A DNA stretch of 64,000 nt from Nostoc favosum CHAB5714 (lineage in GTDB: Bacteria > Cyanobacteriota > Cyanobacteriia > Cyanobacteriales > Nostocaceae), in contig NZ_JAIVFQ010000012.1 of assembly GCF_020829495.1 (NCBI RefSeq), forward strand, positions 62,001-126,000, in the 5' to 3' direction. Position numbers and translations under genes: made by a program. The notes under the pieces were generated by a model that searched no databases, was not told where the DNA came from, and was given only the letters and a program-made list of their open reading frames with translations. Shown piece after piece: positions 1 to 8,526 of this stretch (its first letter is position 1; each line of letters starts with the position of its first letter).

Positions 1-70
1 CATTGCAGATACTTTGGACACATCTCATGCAATATTTTTGAAACCATTAAAAAGAATTTGGCAAAATCCC

Positions 71-102
71 TTGACTCTCCAGCCAGATAGAGAGTCTAAG
101 AT
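71..102 (+). promoter_or_regulatory. MerR-type promoter A, upstream of atx1-copA
   Basis: A -35 box TTGACT (71-76) and a -10-like TAAGAT (97-102) are separated by 20 bp, longer than the usual 17. The spacer holds a dyad (ctctcc...gagag). Over-long spacers with a dyad are the hallmark of promoters untwisted by MerR-family activators. The same layout occurs at 7115, 7304, 7864 and 27551. It faces the copper chaperone and Cu-ATPase genes, so it probably drives the copper-inducible operon. Confidence 0.7.
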
Positions 103-108
103 GAATTC

Positions 109-219
109 ATGAAGTTAAGACACTTCAAAGAGTCTAAAGCTGTAGCATCTCGTGTACTTCCAGTTATGCCATCTGAAACAGCAATCAAAGAAGCGATTTC
201 TACGACGGGCTATGACGCT
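109..219 (+). pseudogene. Decayed copy of the Atx1-type copper chaperone
   Basis: The reading frame from 109 ends in a stretch (SETAIKEAISTTGY) that closely matches the C-terminal part of the intact chaperone encoded at 426-620 (DETVIKEAITTAGY). The N-terminal metal loop with CxxC is missing and the frame then runs into a dispersed palindromic repeat. It sits directly behind the MerR-type promoter, so the promoter may originally have belonged to this copy. I read it as a partly deleted tandem duplicate, not a functional protein. Confidence 0.6.
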
Positions 220-312
220 TGTTCGCGTAGCGTCTTCAACAGGAGAAGACTCGCTAACACAACTCTTGGAGACGCTACGCGTAGCTTGCTTCCCGGTAGG
301 GGTACGCTATCA
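214..312. repeat. Short dispersed palindromic repeats
   Basis: The segment is built of small palindromes around gacgctacgcgtagc and gttcgcgtagcgtc, of the dispersed kind common in Nostoc-type genomes. It has inserted into or replaced the end of the decayed chaperone copy. Similar GC-rich repeat patches occur at 26661-26740 and 56622-56690. Confidence 0.6.
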
Positions 313-425
313 GCATCGCTAACTCTGGTTATCTTGCTAGCTAAAGCCGTAAACCATTTGAGTCTTCAACTCCTGATTTTCTTAACTCCATCTTTTAACT
401 ATCCAAATTCAAGGTTTTTAACGTT

Positions 426-620
426 ATGACACTCCAAATAAAAGTTCCTAATATGGCTTGTTCTGCTTGTGGAGACACTATTACTAAAGCAGTTAAAACA
501 GTAGATCCTACTGCTACGGTTCAAGCAGATCCAAAAACAAAAATCGTCTTAGTAGATACAAATGCTGACGAAACAGTTATTAAGGAAGCAATTACTACTG
601 CTGGCTATTCTGTCACTTAA
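426..620 (+). CDS. atx1: Atx1-type copper metallochaperone (HMA domain)
   Basis: This 64-residue protein is a single heavy-metal-associated domain with the metal loop M10-A-C12-S-A-C15. Its length and pattern match cyanobacterial Atx1, which carries Cu+ through the cytosol and docks to HMA domains of P1B-ATPases such as CtaA and PacS. It lies 173 bp upstream of the Cu-ATPase gene and behind MerR-type promoter A, so chaperone and pump are probably co-induced by copper. A strong hairpin (672-710) lies between them and could make their expression unequal. A decayed second copy precedes it. The assignment is strong; the metal (Cu+) is inferred from the family and from the neighbour. Confidence 0.9.
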   Translation: MTLQIKVPNMACSACGDTITKAVKTVDPTATVQADPKTKIVLVDTNADETVIKEAITTAGYSVT

Positions 621-671
621 AAGCCATCAATAAAGAATAGATCAGCAAACAGAGCAAGGCAACTTTACTGA

Positions 672-710
672 ACTTAGCTTTGCCTGTGTGCTTTTCAGGC
701 AAAGCTAAGT
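672..710 (+). promoter_or_regulatory. Perfect 15-bp hairpin between atx1 and copA
   Basis: Arms 672-686 and 696-710 are exact reverse complements around a 9-nt loop. No T-run follows on the + strand, so it is not a classical intrinsic terminator. It may be a 3' stabiliser of the small chaperone mRNA, a partial terminator, or a processing site. Confidence 0.5.
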
Positions 711-793
711 ATAACGACACTCAGCTATCAATCACACCAAAACACCGTTCTTAGAACTCAGTAAAAGCAGCGGCTAAAAAAGTATATTTAACT

Positions 794-3055
794 ATGGATA
801 CTCTGAGTCTTAAACTTCGAGGCATGAGTTGTGCCTCCTGTGCTAACAACATCGAAGAAGCAATCCGCTCTGTTCCAGGGGTGAGCGACTGTAACGTTAA
901 CTTTGGCGTGGAGCAGGCTACTATCCAGTATGATCCCAAGCGCACCAATCTGGAAACAATCCAAGCCGCTATAGATGCTGCCGGATACTCATCTTACTCA
1001 CTCCAAGAACAAGAAATGATTACTGGAGAAGATGATGCGGAAAAAACCGCCCGTGAAGCAGAATTACGCACACTTACCCGCAAGCTAGTTGTAGGAGCAA
1101 TCCTCAGCACTTTAATTGTACTAGGGTCAATTTCTGCCATGACAGGGCTAAACCTGCCTTGGATTCGGACATTGTGGCTAGACAATCCTTGGGTACAGTT
1201 AGTACTGGCAACTCCTGTCTTGTTCTGGTGTGGTGCAGACTTCTTCAAAAATGCCTGGAAAGCCTTTAAACGTCATACAGCAACTATGGATACCTTAGTT
1301 GCTATCGGTACTGGTGCAGCATATTTTTATTCACTATTTGCTACTGTTTTCCCAGGTTTTTTTACGTCTGCTGGACTGATGCCTGATGTGTACTATGAAG
1401 CAGCAGCAGTCATTACCACCTTAATTTTGCTAGGAAGGCTATTTGAGAATCGCGCTAAGGGACAAACTTCTGAAGCCATCCGCAAACTCATCGGTTTACA
1501 AGCCAGAGATGCCAGAGTAATCAGAAATGGCCAAGAAATTGATGTTCCCATCCAGGAAGTTCAAATTGGTGATGTAATTTTGGTGCGTCCGGGTGAAAAA
1601 ATTCCTGTTGACGGAGAAGTTATAGAAGGTGCTTCCAACGTTGATGAAGCGATGGTGACTGGTGAAAGTTTGCCAGTCAAAAAGCAACCGGGAGATGAAG
1701 TAATTGGAGCCACAATTAACAAAACAGGTAGCTTTAAATTCCGGGCAACCCGCGTTGGTAAAGACACTTTTTTGTCTCAAATCGTCAAAATGGTGCAACA
1801 AGCTCAAGGCTCTAAAGCACCAATTCAACGTTTAGCAGATCAAGTAACGGGATGGTTTGTGCCAGTAGTGATAGCCATTGCGATCGCAGCCTTCGTCATT
1901 TGGTTTAACGTCATGGGCAACTTGACATTAGCCCTAATCACCACAGTCGGAGTGCTGATTATCGCTTGTCCCTGTGCCTTGGGTTTAGCTACTCCTACTT
2001 CGGTAATGGTAGGAACGGGCAAGGGAGCAGAAAATGGTATTTTAATTAAAGGTGCAGAAAGTTTAGAACTCGCTCATAGAATCCAGACTATTGTCCTGGA
2101 TAAAACTGGAACTTTAACACAGGGAAAACCCACTGTTACTGACTTTGTTACTGTCAACGGCACAGCTAATAGTAATGAGTTAAAACTTTTGCAGTTGGCA
2201 GCGTCTGTAGAACGAAATTCAGAACATCCATTGGCTGAAGCAGTGGTTAGGTATGCTCAATCTCAGCAAGTGGAACTGACAGAGGCTAAACAATTTGAAG
2301 CGATCGCTGGGAGTGGTGTTCAAGGAATTGTTTTAGACCGTTTCGTACAAATCGGTACTCAGCGTTGGATGGAAGAATTAAATATCGATACCCGCACGCT
2401 TCAAGAGCGTAAAACCTCTCTGGAAGCTGCTGGTAAAACAGCTATTTTAATTGCAGTGGATGGGCAAATTCAAGGTTTGATGGGAATTGCTGATGCACTT
2501 AAACCTTCTTCAGTAGCAGTTGTGAGAACGCTACAAAAGTTAGGTTTAGAGGTAGTTATGCTAACAGGGGATAATCGCAAAACAGCAGAAGCGATCGCTG
2601 GTGAAGTTGGTATCACACGAGTATTTGCAGAAGTTCGACCTGACCAAAAAGCGTCTCAAATACAGGCATTGCAAGCAGAGGGGAAAATTGTCGCAATGGT
2701 GGGTGATGGCATCAATGATGCTCCAGCACTAGCTCAAGCGAACGTGGGGATTGCAATTGGTACAGGAACAGATGTGGCGATCGCTGCTAGCGACATCACC
2801 CTGATTTCCGGAGACTTGCAAGGTATTGTTACCGCAATTCAATTGAGCCGTGCCACTATTCAAAATATCCGCCAAAATCTCTTCTTTGCCTTTATTTACA
2901 ATGTTGCTGGGATTCCCATTGCTGCTGGAGTTTTGTTTCCAATCTTTGGTTGGCTACTCAACCCCATTATTGCAGGTGGGGCAATGGCATTTAGTTCCGT
3001 TTCTGTTGTTACAAATGCCTTACGCTTACGTAACTTTCATCCCAAAACTATCTAA
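794..3055 (+). CDS. copA: Cu+-transporting P1B-1 ATPase
   Basis: This 753-residue ATP-driven copper pump has one N-terminal HMA domain (GMSCASC, C13/C16), the membrane metal motif CPC (392-394), the phosphorylation motif DKTGT (D436) and the hinge GDGIND (about 637-642). The last membrane helices carry the Cu+ signature: YN in FIYNVAG and MxxSS in AMAFSS. The length fits PacS/CopA. ATP hydrolysis drives Cu+ out of the cytosol, to the periplasm if it acts as CopA or into thylakoids if as PacS; the sequence does not decide this. The upstream gene encodes the likely Cu+ donor and the downstream gene a cupredoxin-like protein only 22 bp away, indicating one operon. Confidence 0.93.
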   Translation: MDTLSLKLRGMSCASCANNIEEAIRSVPGVSDCNVNFGVEQATIQYDPKRTNLETIQAAIDAAGYSSYSLQEQEMITGEDDAEKTAREAELRTLTRKLVVGAILSTLIVLGSISAMTGLNLPWIRTLWLDNPWVQLVLATPVLFWCGADFFKNAWKAFKRHTATMDTLVAIGTGAAYFYSLFATVFPGFFTSAGLMPDVYYEAAAVITTLILLGRLFENRAKGQTSEAIRKLIGLQARDARVIRNGQEIDVPIQEVQIGDVILVRPGEKIPVDGEVIEGASNVDEAMVTGESLPVKKQPGDEVIGATINKTGSFKFRATRVGKDTFLSQIVKMVQQAQGSKAPIQRLADQVTGWFVPVVIAIAIAAFVIWFNVMGNLTLALITTVGVLIIACPCALGLATPTSVMVGTGKGAENGILIKGAESLELAHRIQTIVLDKTGTLTQGKPTVTDFVTVNGTANSNELKLLQLAASVERNSEHPLAEAVVRYAQSQQVELTEAKQFEAIAGSGVQGIVLDRFVQIGTQRWMEELNIDTRTLQERKTSLEAAGKTAILIAVDGQIQGLMGIADALKPSSVAVVRTLQKLGLEVVMLTGDNRKTAEAIAGEVGITRVFAEVRPDQKASQIQALQAEGKIVAMVGDGINDAPALAQANVGIAIGTGTDVAIAASDITLISGDLQGIVTAIQLSRATIQNIRQNLFFAFIYNVAGIPIAAGVLFPIFGWLLNPIIAGGAMAFSSVSVVTNALRLRNFHPKTI

Positions 3056-3077
3056 TAATTGTGGAGGAATTTAACAA

Positions 3078-3599
3078 ATGTTCAACAAAAGTAAGATTTT
3101 GGGGAGCATTGCCGGGTTAGGACTTCTGTTTGGTACAGCATCAAGCGTAGCAACAGCACAAATGCCAACCGAAATGCCAACACATTCATCAGAACAAACC
3201 AGTCAATTTCGCCGTATTGAGCAACCACTAGCATTAAAAGTCGGTGTTACTTTGGGCGGTTTAGGATTAATTGGATTGGAACTGTGGTGGTTTTTATTCA
3301 GTAAAAACAAAGCTATAAAAGCTAATCTGGGTCAAGGGATACAGGAGCTAACGATTAATGTAGATGGAGGCTATGAACCTTCTCGTGTGATTGTAAAATC
3401 TGGTCAACCTGTACGGCTAAATTTCTTTCGTCGCGACCCTAGTAGCTGTTTGGAGAAAGTGTTGTTACCTGATTTTCATATTGCTCAAGATTTAGCTCTC
3501 AATCACGTCACTCCCATTGAATTTACACCTCCCAAACCAGGTCAATATCAATTTACCTGTGGGATGAATATGTTTCGTGGTGTAGTGGAAGTCCAGTAG
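3078..3599 (+). CDS. Cupredoxin-domain protein, exported or membrane-bound
   Basis: The 173-residue protein starts after a good ribosome site (GGAGG, 3062-3066). An N-terminal signal-like helix is followed by a Met/His-containing linker, a second hydrophobic segment around residues 50-70, and a C-terminal cupredoxin-like beta domain. Potential copper ligands are visible in SSCLEK, DFHIA and FTCGMNMF (a Cys/His/Cys/Met set). Similar domains sit next to or are fused to CopA in other bacteria. Its position directly behind copA suggests it binds copper on the outer face of the membrane or receives it from the pump. The exact role is not known from sequence. Confidence 0.75.
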   Translation: MFNKSKILGSIAGLGLLFGTASSVATAQMPTEMPTHSSEQTSQFRRIEQPLALKVGVTLGGLGLIGLELWWFLFSKNKAIKANLGQGIQELTINVDGGYEPSRVIVKSGQPVRLNFFRRDPSSCLEKVLLPDFHIAQDLALNHVTPIEFTPPKPGQYQFTCGMNMFRGVVEVQ

Positions 3600-3663
3600 T
3601 GAGGTAACAATAAACTTTACCTTTGAAACTAATGATTCAGCTTTATATCAAGGTGTTAATTGA

Positions 3664-4467
3664 CTAGTCATGGCTAGCTGATTGATTGGATTGCCAGGAT
3701 TTACGCAGTGTTACAAATGCAAGAATACTCACAACTGTGAGGTAAATACGCTGTAGCCAGATACTACTCAAGCTAAGGGTAATACGCCCGCCAATTATTC
3801 CACCCATGAACATCGTCAGACCAAGAATCCCACCTAGTTTGTAATCCACAATGCCCTGCATCATGAATATTAAAGTGGCAACGAATGAAGAAAATATATT
3901 AATCAGCTTAGTTGTAGCTATTGCTTGAACAAATGTCATGCGAAATAACATCACGTAGGCTGCTGTCAGTAAAGTAACATAACCGCCACTGAAAAAGCCG
4001 CCGTAAATACCAAGTAGGAAAGTGACTATATAGCCTGCGATTTCTGCTATCCGCGAAGGTATTACTTCTGCTGGAACTACTCCAGCATTCCTGTTAACAA
4101 TTGATAACACGGTAACTACAATCATCGAGATAGAGATAATAAGTGGCATCGATTTTGACGGCACAACCAGAACAAGCAATGCTCCCAAAATTGATCCTGC
4201 CAGCGTTAGAACTATCAGTAGTGGTAAGCGACTGCGGTCAATTACTCCTTTACCAATAAAAGGTAATGTGCCACCAACGCTCATGAATGTTAGTGCCAGC
4301 ATATTAGTAGCAAGGGCAGTGCGCGGTTCAACCCCAAACTGAAGCATTATAGGTACGGTAATTAGGGAAGTGCTACCAGTGATAACGCTAATAACGCTTG
4401 CTATTAAGAAAACTGTAATAAGGACGAGTAATTGGATGGTTGTCAAGGTAGATATCACTTTATTCAA
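3664..4467 (-). CDS. TauE/SafE-family membrane transporter
   Basis: A 267-residue, strongly hydrophobic protein with about eight predicted membrane spans and the glycine-rich repeats of the TauE/SafE (DUF81) family, for example the segment starting GGIIGGRI. The family exports or imports sulfite, sulfoacetate and other sulfur-containing anions; the substrate here is unknown. The indicated start is TTG; no clear Shine-Dalgarno was found. It is convergent to the cupredoxin gene and faces no obvious metal-responsive site, so membership in the copper regulon is not supported. Confidence 0.75.
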   Translation of the reverse strand: MNKVISTLTTIQLLVLITVFLIASVISVITGSTSLITVPIMLQFGVEPRTALATNMLALTFMSVGGTLPFIGKGVIDRSRLPLLIVLTLAGSILGALLVLVVPSKSMPLIISISMIVVTVLSIVNRNAGVVPAEVIPSRIAEIAGYIVTFLLGIYGGFFSGGYVTLLTAAYVMLFRMTFVQAIATTKLINIFSSFVATLIFMMQGIVDYKLGGILGLTMFMGGIIGGRITLSLSSIWLQRIYLTVVSILAFVTLRKSWQSNQSASHD

Positions 4468-4779
4468 AAACTCTAGTTTGTCGGTCTAGATACCGGAGTT
4501 AGTAATAAAGGTAAATTAGCAGAAAATGGCTTGCGAGTAGCAATGGCACAATACGTCAGCTTTTCTATCATTACCCCTGATATGCCTTCATACAGCAACA
4601 GAGAAATTTTGGTCGCTAAACGAAAGTTAAGTTGCTCAACCCCTTTATTTGCAACTATTTGGCAAATGTCCTTTAGGTTGAGGTAGGCTTCATATCCTAA
4701 GTCGAATACTTAGTTATCTGTCAGATTTCATACTATATAGGTTATAAAAAGATTTAAGTAAACTCAAATTTTTCTCATT
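4468..4779. other. Intergenic region with a possible gene remnant
   Basis: No intact gene. On the + strand around 4480-4590 there is an open stretch reading VGLDTGVSNKGKLAENG that looks protein-like but has no start and no recognised family. The rest is AT-rich and probably contains the promoter of the following gene. Confidence 0.35.
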
Positions 4780-6033
4780 ATGTCTACTTGTTATGTATGT
4801 GAATGCAGAATTATCAACCGTAGTACTGTAGAAGCAGTAACTTTTGCAATTGTTCTCGTTGCGGTGGAAGGATTCTACCATTTTATGTCATTACTTTTAC
4901 ATAAATACCCAACTATAAGCAACGTTTACAGGGAACATATTATACTTAATTCTATAGGTGGTAAATTAATTTCTCCTTCAATTATTTGTCAATCATGCGC
5001 TCCAGAATTTGATTCAATAGACACATCACTATCGAATCAATTAAATTTTTTTGGGTTAATGCTTAATATTAAAAGAGATAGGGGCGAAAATCCACCAGTT
5101 AAAGCAAGAATAATCAGAACTGGTGATGAAATTTCCTTAAATGCTGGAGGAAAGCCTGTTCTAATCCGTCCAATTATTAAAGAAAATCAGCATGATGGAA
5201 GTATATCCATTGGAGCCAGAGACAGGAAAGAGATGAGAATAGCCCTTAAAGGACTAAAGCGAAAATACTCTTTTAATAAAGATATTGAAGCGCTTCTAAA
5301 TCAGGCTAATTCAGAAGCAAGCTACTTTGATGAACCTGTTAACTATAATCTATTAATAGATAGCGAAAAACAATTTCGAGCTATCTGCAAGATGATAGTT
5401 AATTTTTATATGCATAATAATGGAAATCGAGAACAAATATTACATCTTATTCCTTATATAAAAGATGGTAGGCAACAAAACTGTGTATGGTACTACTATC
5501 CATTTGATAACCTTGATTTAGATAAAGAACCTGTACAGATATTACATCATCTTTTTATAAAAACAAATTCAAATGAAAAGTTAATGTATGGTTTTGTTGA
5601 ATTATTTAGTACATTCAAGTTTTTGATTTTAATGTCAAAGAATTATATCGGGGATAGTTTGCAGTACTCTTATTGCTTTGATGTATTAGCAAGAACTCCA
5701 ATAGCATCAATATTAGATATTAGTTTATCGAGAGATTCAGTTTTAAATATTGTAGAATCTAGAGAAAATAAACTAGAACAATTAAAGTCTAACTTAAATA
5801 AATTCATGTTATTTATAAATAAAAAACAAGCTAATGACTGTATAAGTCATATAACTCAAAAAGCAATTGACACTTCTTTCAATGGTCTTGCAGATGGCTC
5901 AGTTCCTAGCAATGATATGATGAGAGCATTAATTGAAAATGTCTCTGAAGAATTCGCTAAATTTTTCCACTCACAGATTCAATTTTCTCAAGAGAATTTC
6001 CCAGCAAACAATAACTATAGTGGCGATGATTGA
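4780..6033 (+). CDS. HNH_5-like protein with unusual N-terminus
   Basis: A 417-residue protein whose first 100 residues have the layout of HNH_5-type nucleases: an initial CYVC pair, EHIILNSIGGKLIS where the family usually has EHIIPNAIGG, and a second pair CQSC. Two oddities: the Asn usually following the second Cys pair is replaced (CAPEF), and a hydrophobic stretch of about 25 residues is inserted between CYVC and the EHI motif. The remaining 300 residues are not recognised. The gene is AT-rich compared with its neighbours, suggesting recent acquisition. A nuclease role, as in a defence or restriction gene, is inference only; the active site may be altered. Confidence 0.55.
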   Translation: MSTCYVCECRIINRSTVEAVTFAIVLVAVEGFYHFMSLLLHKYPTISNVYREHIILNSIGGKLISPSIICQSCAPEFDSIDTSLSNQLNFFGLMLNIKRDRGENPPVKARIIRTGDEISLNAGGKPVLIRPIIKENQHDGSISIGARDRKEMRIALKGLKRKYSFNKDIEALLNQANSEASYFDEPVNYNLLIDSEKQFRAICKMIVNFYMHNNGNREQILHLIPYIKDGRQQNCVWYYYPFDNLDLDKEPVQILHHLFIKTNSNEKLMYGFVELFSTFKFLILMSKNYIGDSLQYSYCFDVLARTPIASILDISLSRDSVLNIVESRENKLEQLKSNLNKFMLFINKKQANDCISHITQKAIDTSFNGLADGSVPSNDMMRALIENVSEEFAKFFHSQIQFSQENFPANNNYSGDD

Positions 6034-6178
6034 GGCAACATTAGCTGCTGCTCCTATCTGAGCAAGTATTTCAGGCGATCGCTCTAAATGCAATCCGAAA
6101 CACATACCCAAGTACAACACTTCATAGTAGCGTGTGCGAGCATCAAGGTATCAGCATTGCCTTAATGTTTTTGAATCT

Positions 6179-6592
6179 TTATTGAATGATGGGACATATC
6201 GTATCCTTTCGTTTACCTGTAAAATTATCCCAACCTGAGAGTAATCCTGTTAGTTCATCTCTTAAAGTTAATAGCTCTTCAATCTGATGGTCAACCTCAT
6301 TCACCTTATCTTCCAGCTTTTGTTTAACTTCACCACAAGGCAGATTTCCTTCATCATGTATATTAAGAAGATTTCTGATTTCTTCAAGACTAAGACCAAG
6401 ACTTTGCGCCCGTTTAATAAATGCTAAACGTGTAAGCACATCTGATGAAAATTTCCGAAAACCACCCTCTGTTCTTCCAGAAGAATTAAGTAGACCTAGA
6501 CTTTCATAATAGCGAACTGTCCTGATAGGCACTCCGCTTAAAGCTGTTACTTGACCAATTAAAAGCGGCTTTTTAGCCTGCTGAGTTAACAT
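6179..6592 (-). CDS. MerR-family metal-responsive regulator
   Basis: The 137-residue protein has the N-terminal winged helix of MerR activators (IGQVTALSGVPIRTVRYYE), a long dimerisation helix, and cysteines at C86 (LPCGEV) and C133 (TICPIIQ), positions that match metal ligands of MerR/ZntR/CadR-type sensors. A thiol or soft-metal effector is therefore likely, though only two of the usual three cysteines are present. It is transcribed on the minus strand behind the CxxC redox gene. Its own target is unclear: the five MerR-type promoters may be read by this protein or by the second regulator at 7363. Confidence 0.8.
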   Translation of the reverse strand: MLTQQAKKPLLIGQVTALSGVPIRTVRYYESLGLLNSSGRTEGGFRKFSSDVLTRLAFIKRAQSLGLSLEEIRNLLNIHDEGNLPCGEVKQKLEDKVNEVDHQIEELLTLRDELTGLLSGWDNFTGKRKDTICPIIQ

Positions 6593-6738
6593 GGCATACT
6601 TTGAAGTTAATTAGCTAGTCTATGATAATCAAAATTGTATTTTAAAGAGGCTTTTAAGAAACTTAGTATTTAAATACATCGATAGTTTAGAACATGAAAA
6701 GAGCTAATTAAAGCACTAATGCTTAGTATTCTTATATA

Positions 6739-6774
6739 CTATTAGTTTGTTTCTAGCTAGAAACAAACTAATAG
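6739..6774. terminator. 36-bp perfect palindrome, possible terminator
   Basis: Bases 6739-6756 and 6757-6774 are exact reverse complements with no spacer. It lies just past the stop of the minus-strand redox gene (ends 6832), where a terminator is expected, but no T-run follows on that strand. It could also be a protein-binding site. Confidence 0.4.
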
Positions 6775-6831
6775 CTCACTTGCACAAATTTGCCACTCGA
6801 ACGGGTAGTAAATTCCTCGTTCTTACTGCTT

Positions 6832-7083
6832 CTAATTTAAGGGCTGACCTACACCAGCAGATTGGAGTTGCTCTCGACTGGGTTTACCAGTCACAACCAG
6901 TTTTCCATTGATTGCGATCGCTGGTACTGCATTTACTCCATACTGCTGGGCTTTCTCCTGATCTTGTCGCAAGTTATAAACCGATACTTCACAGTCAGGA
7001 CAAGTCAGTTCTTGCACCATTTGCACTGTCTCATCACAAAGAGGACAGTCAGCTGTAAAAATCTCAATTTGACGTTTTGTCAT
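6832..7083 (-). CDS. Thioredoxin/glutaredoxin-like CxxC protein
   Basis: A small thioredoxin-fold protein (83 residues from ATG at 7083; a TTG at 7095 would add four). The redox motif C13-P-L-C16 sits after the first strand, a second pair C28-P-D-C31 follows, and the cis-proline region reads VNAVPAIAING. Such proteins reduce disulfides or handle soft metals. The gene has its own MerR-type promoter (7115-7146), so it belongs to the metal-induced set. The double CxxC arrangement is reminiscent of small proteins in mercury or arsenic clusters. The substrate is unknown. Confidence 0.75.
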   Translation of the reverse strand: MTKRQIEIFTADCPLCDETVQMVQELTCPDCEVSVYNLRQDQEKAQQYGVNAVPAIAINGKLVVTGKPSREQLQSAGVGQPLN

Positions 7084-7114
7084 GATGTTTACCAAAAATT
7101 TTTTCTACTCATTC

Positions 7115-7146
7115 ATTCTGAATCCTCTAGCCGGCTATAGAGTCAA
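7115..7146 (-). promoter_or_regulatory. MerR-type promoter B, for the CxxC redox gene
   Basis: On the minus strand: TTGACT (7146-7141), a 20-bp spacer with ctatagccggctagag dyad, and CAGAAT (7120-7115). Same architecture and strong base identity with sites A, C, D and E. It ends 31 bp before the ATG at 7083. Confidence 0.7.
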
Positions 7147-7303
7147 CCCCATAGGTAAATATTATTTTCCAAATAATCTCAATTAAAATTATTTGGACAT
7201 ATCATCTCCTCAAATTTGCAACCCTAGCTCATCAAGTTTTAAGCTAATATTTTTGCCCACAAGTATTGTAATTAAACTTTACACAAAATTTTCCAATTAT
7301 CAC

Positions 7304-7335
7304 TTGACTCTCTAGCTGACTATAGACTTTAAAGT
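7304..7335 (+). promoter_or_regulatory. MerR-type promoter C, for the second merR gene
   Basis: TTGACT (7304-7309), a 20-bp spacer containing ctctagctgactatag, then TAAAGT (7330-7335). It lies 27 bp before the regulator gene at 7363, so this regulator probably controls itself. Confidence 0.7.
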
Positions 7336-7362
7336 TATAACAACACATAGTAGTAAATAACT

Positions 7363-7851
7363 ATGATTGCTGTCGTGGAACAAGTTTGTTGTGAAGTATC
7401 ATCCCCAAAAAAGCTGCTAAAAATTGGTGAGCTGGCAAAGCAAACTGATGTGGCAGTGGGAACAATCCGGTATTACGAAGGCTTGGGCTTGATAAAACCA
7501 GTTGAAAGAAGTGAAAGTGGCTACCGTTATTACGACTGCGAGGCAATCAACAGGCTGCAATTCATCAAAAAAGCCCAATCCTTACAGTTTTCCCTGTCTG
7601 AAATTCAACAAGTGCTAGGCATCCGTTCACAAGGCGACCCTGCTTGTCCACTAGTTCGGGACTTACTTAAACAAAAAATTGCTCATCTTGAGGAGCAGAT
7701 TTATCGCATGAAGGAACTGAAGGATGAGCTAGAGGCATATCAACAACGTTGGGAAAACCGACCTTTGGATAATCCCTGTAATAAAGAGCTTTGTAGCTTG
7801 ATTGAGGAAGTTGCTTGCTCTGATATACCTGTTCACAATTTCCGAGACTAG
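7363..7851 (+). CDS. MerR-family heavy-metal regulator, probable master of the five-promoter regulon
   Basis: The 162-residue protein has a MerR winged helix (residues 18-60, IGELAKQTDVAVGTIRYYEG), a long coiled dimer helix (about 97-130), C95 at the start of the dimer helix, and a Cys-rich tail with C139, C144 and C152. This layout fits CadR/PbrR/ZntR/CueR relatives that sense soft metals. Two extra cysteines (C9, C10) precede the DNA-binding domain. Promoter C lies just upstream, arguing for autoregulation, and identical promoters precede copper genes, so it is the best candidate to control them. Metal specificity cannot be read with certainty; copper is inferred from the targets. Confidence 0.85.
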   Translation: MIAVVEQVCCEVSSPKKLLKIGELAKQTDVAVGTIRYYEGLGLIKPVERSESGYRYYDCEAINRLQFIKKAQSLQFSLSEIQQVLGIRSQGDPACPLVRDLLKQKIAHLEEQIYRMKELKDELEAYQQRWENRPLDNPCNKELCSLIEEVACSDIPVHNFRD

Positions 7852-7863
7852 TAAATTTATTAC

Positions 7864-7895
7864 TTGACTCTATACCCCACTAGAGACTTTAGAAT
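7864..7895 (+). promoter_or_regulatory. MerR-type promoter D, for the Met/Cys-rich exported protein
   Basis: TTGACT (7864-7869), 20-bp spacer (tataccccactagag core), TAGAAT (7890-7895). The spacer length and the flanking bases agree with the other four sites. It precedes the gene at 7948. Confidence 0.7.
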
Positions 7896-7947
7896 GGCTT
7901 TAGTTTCTCAGAGACTACTAATTTAACAAAATAATGGAGAGTACAAA

Positions 7948-8262
7948 ATGAACATTAATACAGGCGTTAAGACAGTATTGAGCGGAGCCGTAGCTAGTTT
8001 TGCATTGCTTACGTTAACCGCTACTGCTTCCTTTGCCAACACCCCCAAGGAAACTGTAACCCCGAATCAATCCGCCAGGGCTACAAACGAAGCAAAACTA
8101 ATTCAAGTGCTGACCAGTCAAAGAACAGCCCCAACGAATCAAACGCCACAGCAGCCAAACCAAACAGGATGTAAGTGTTGCCAAGCAATGATGAATAAGA
8201 TGCCAGGAATGATGAACAATATGCCAGGAATGATGAACAACCAAGACAGTCCATCAAAATAG
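7948..8262 (+). CDS. Small exported Met/Cys-rich putative copper-binding protein
   Basis: A 104-residue protein with a clear signal peptide (cleavage expected after A30, TASFA|N), a Thr/Gln/Asn-rich linker, the cluster C75-K-C77-C78 and a tail made of MMNKMPGMMNN-type repeats. Met-rich and Cys-rich motifs of this sort bind Cu+ in the periplasm. Start is supported by GGAG at 7935-7938. It sits alone behind MerR-type promoter D and just after the regulator gene, so it is a likely metal-induced periplasmic buffer. I do not recognise a named family. Confidence 0.75.
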   Translation: MNINTGVKTVLSGAVASFALLTLTATASFANTPKETVTPNQSARATNEAKLIQVLTSQRTAPTNQTPQQPNQTGCKCCQAMMNKMPGMMNNMPGMMNNQDSPSK

Positions 8263-8526
8263 AGCTTGATAAATCGTTCGGCGGGAAGCACATTTTAAAA
8301 ATGTCAGAAAAAACTAGGAGTCCTTAGAAAAGTCTCGCCGAAAAAGACTAATGAATTAATTGCTAAGGAAGCCATCTTATAGTTTAGTTAAGGAACTTAA
8401 GGTAAACCAGGATAACTATCGGACTCATTCCTTTTATCCAGAAGCTCAAATCGCCCTTACTTTTGCATTTCATCATAAGTAAACAGCTTTACTACAGCAG
8501 AAAACTTACTCAGGAGCAACACAATT

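Noticed and set aside
109-429. A 106-codon frame in front of atx1
   Set aside because: Only its first third resembles a protein (decayed chaperone); the rest is translated palindromic repeat without a ribosome site.
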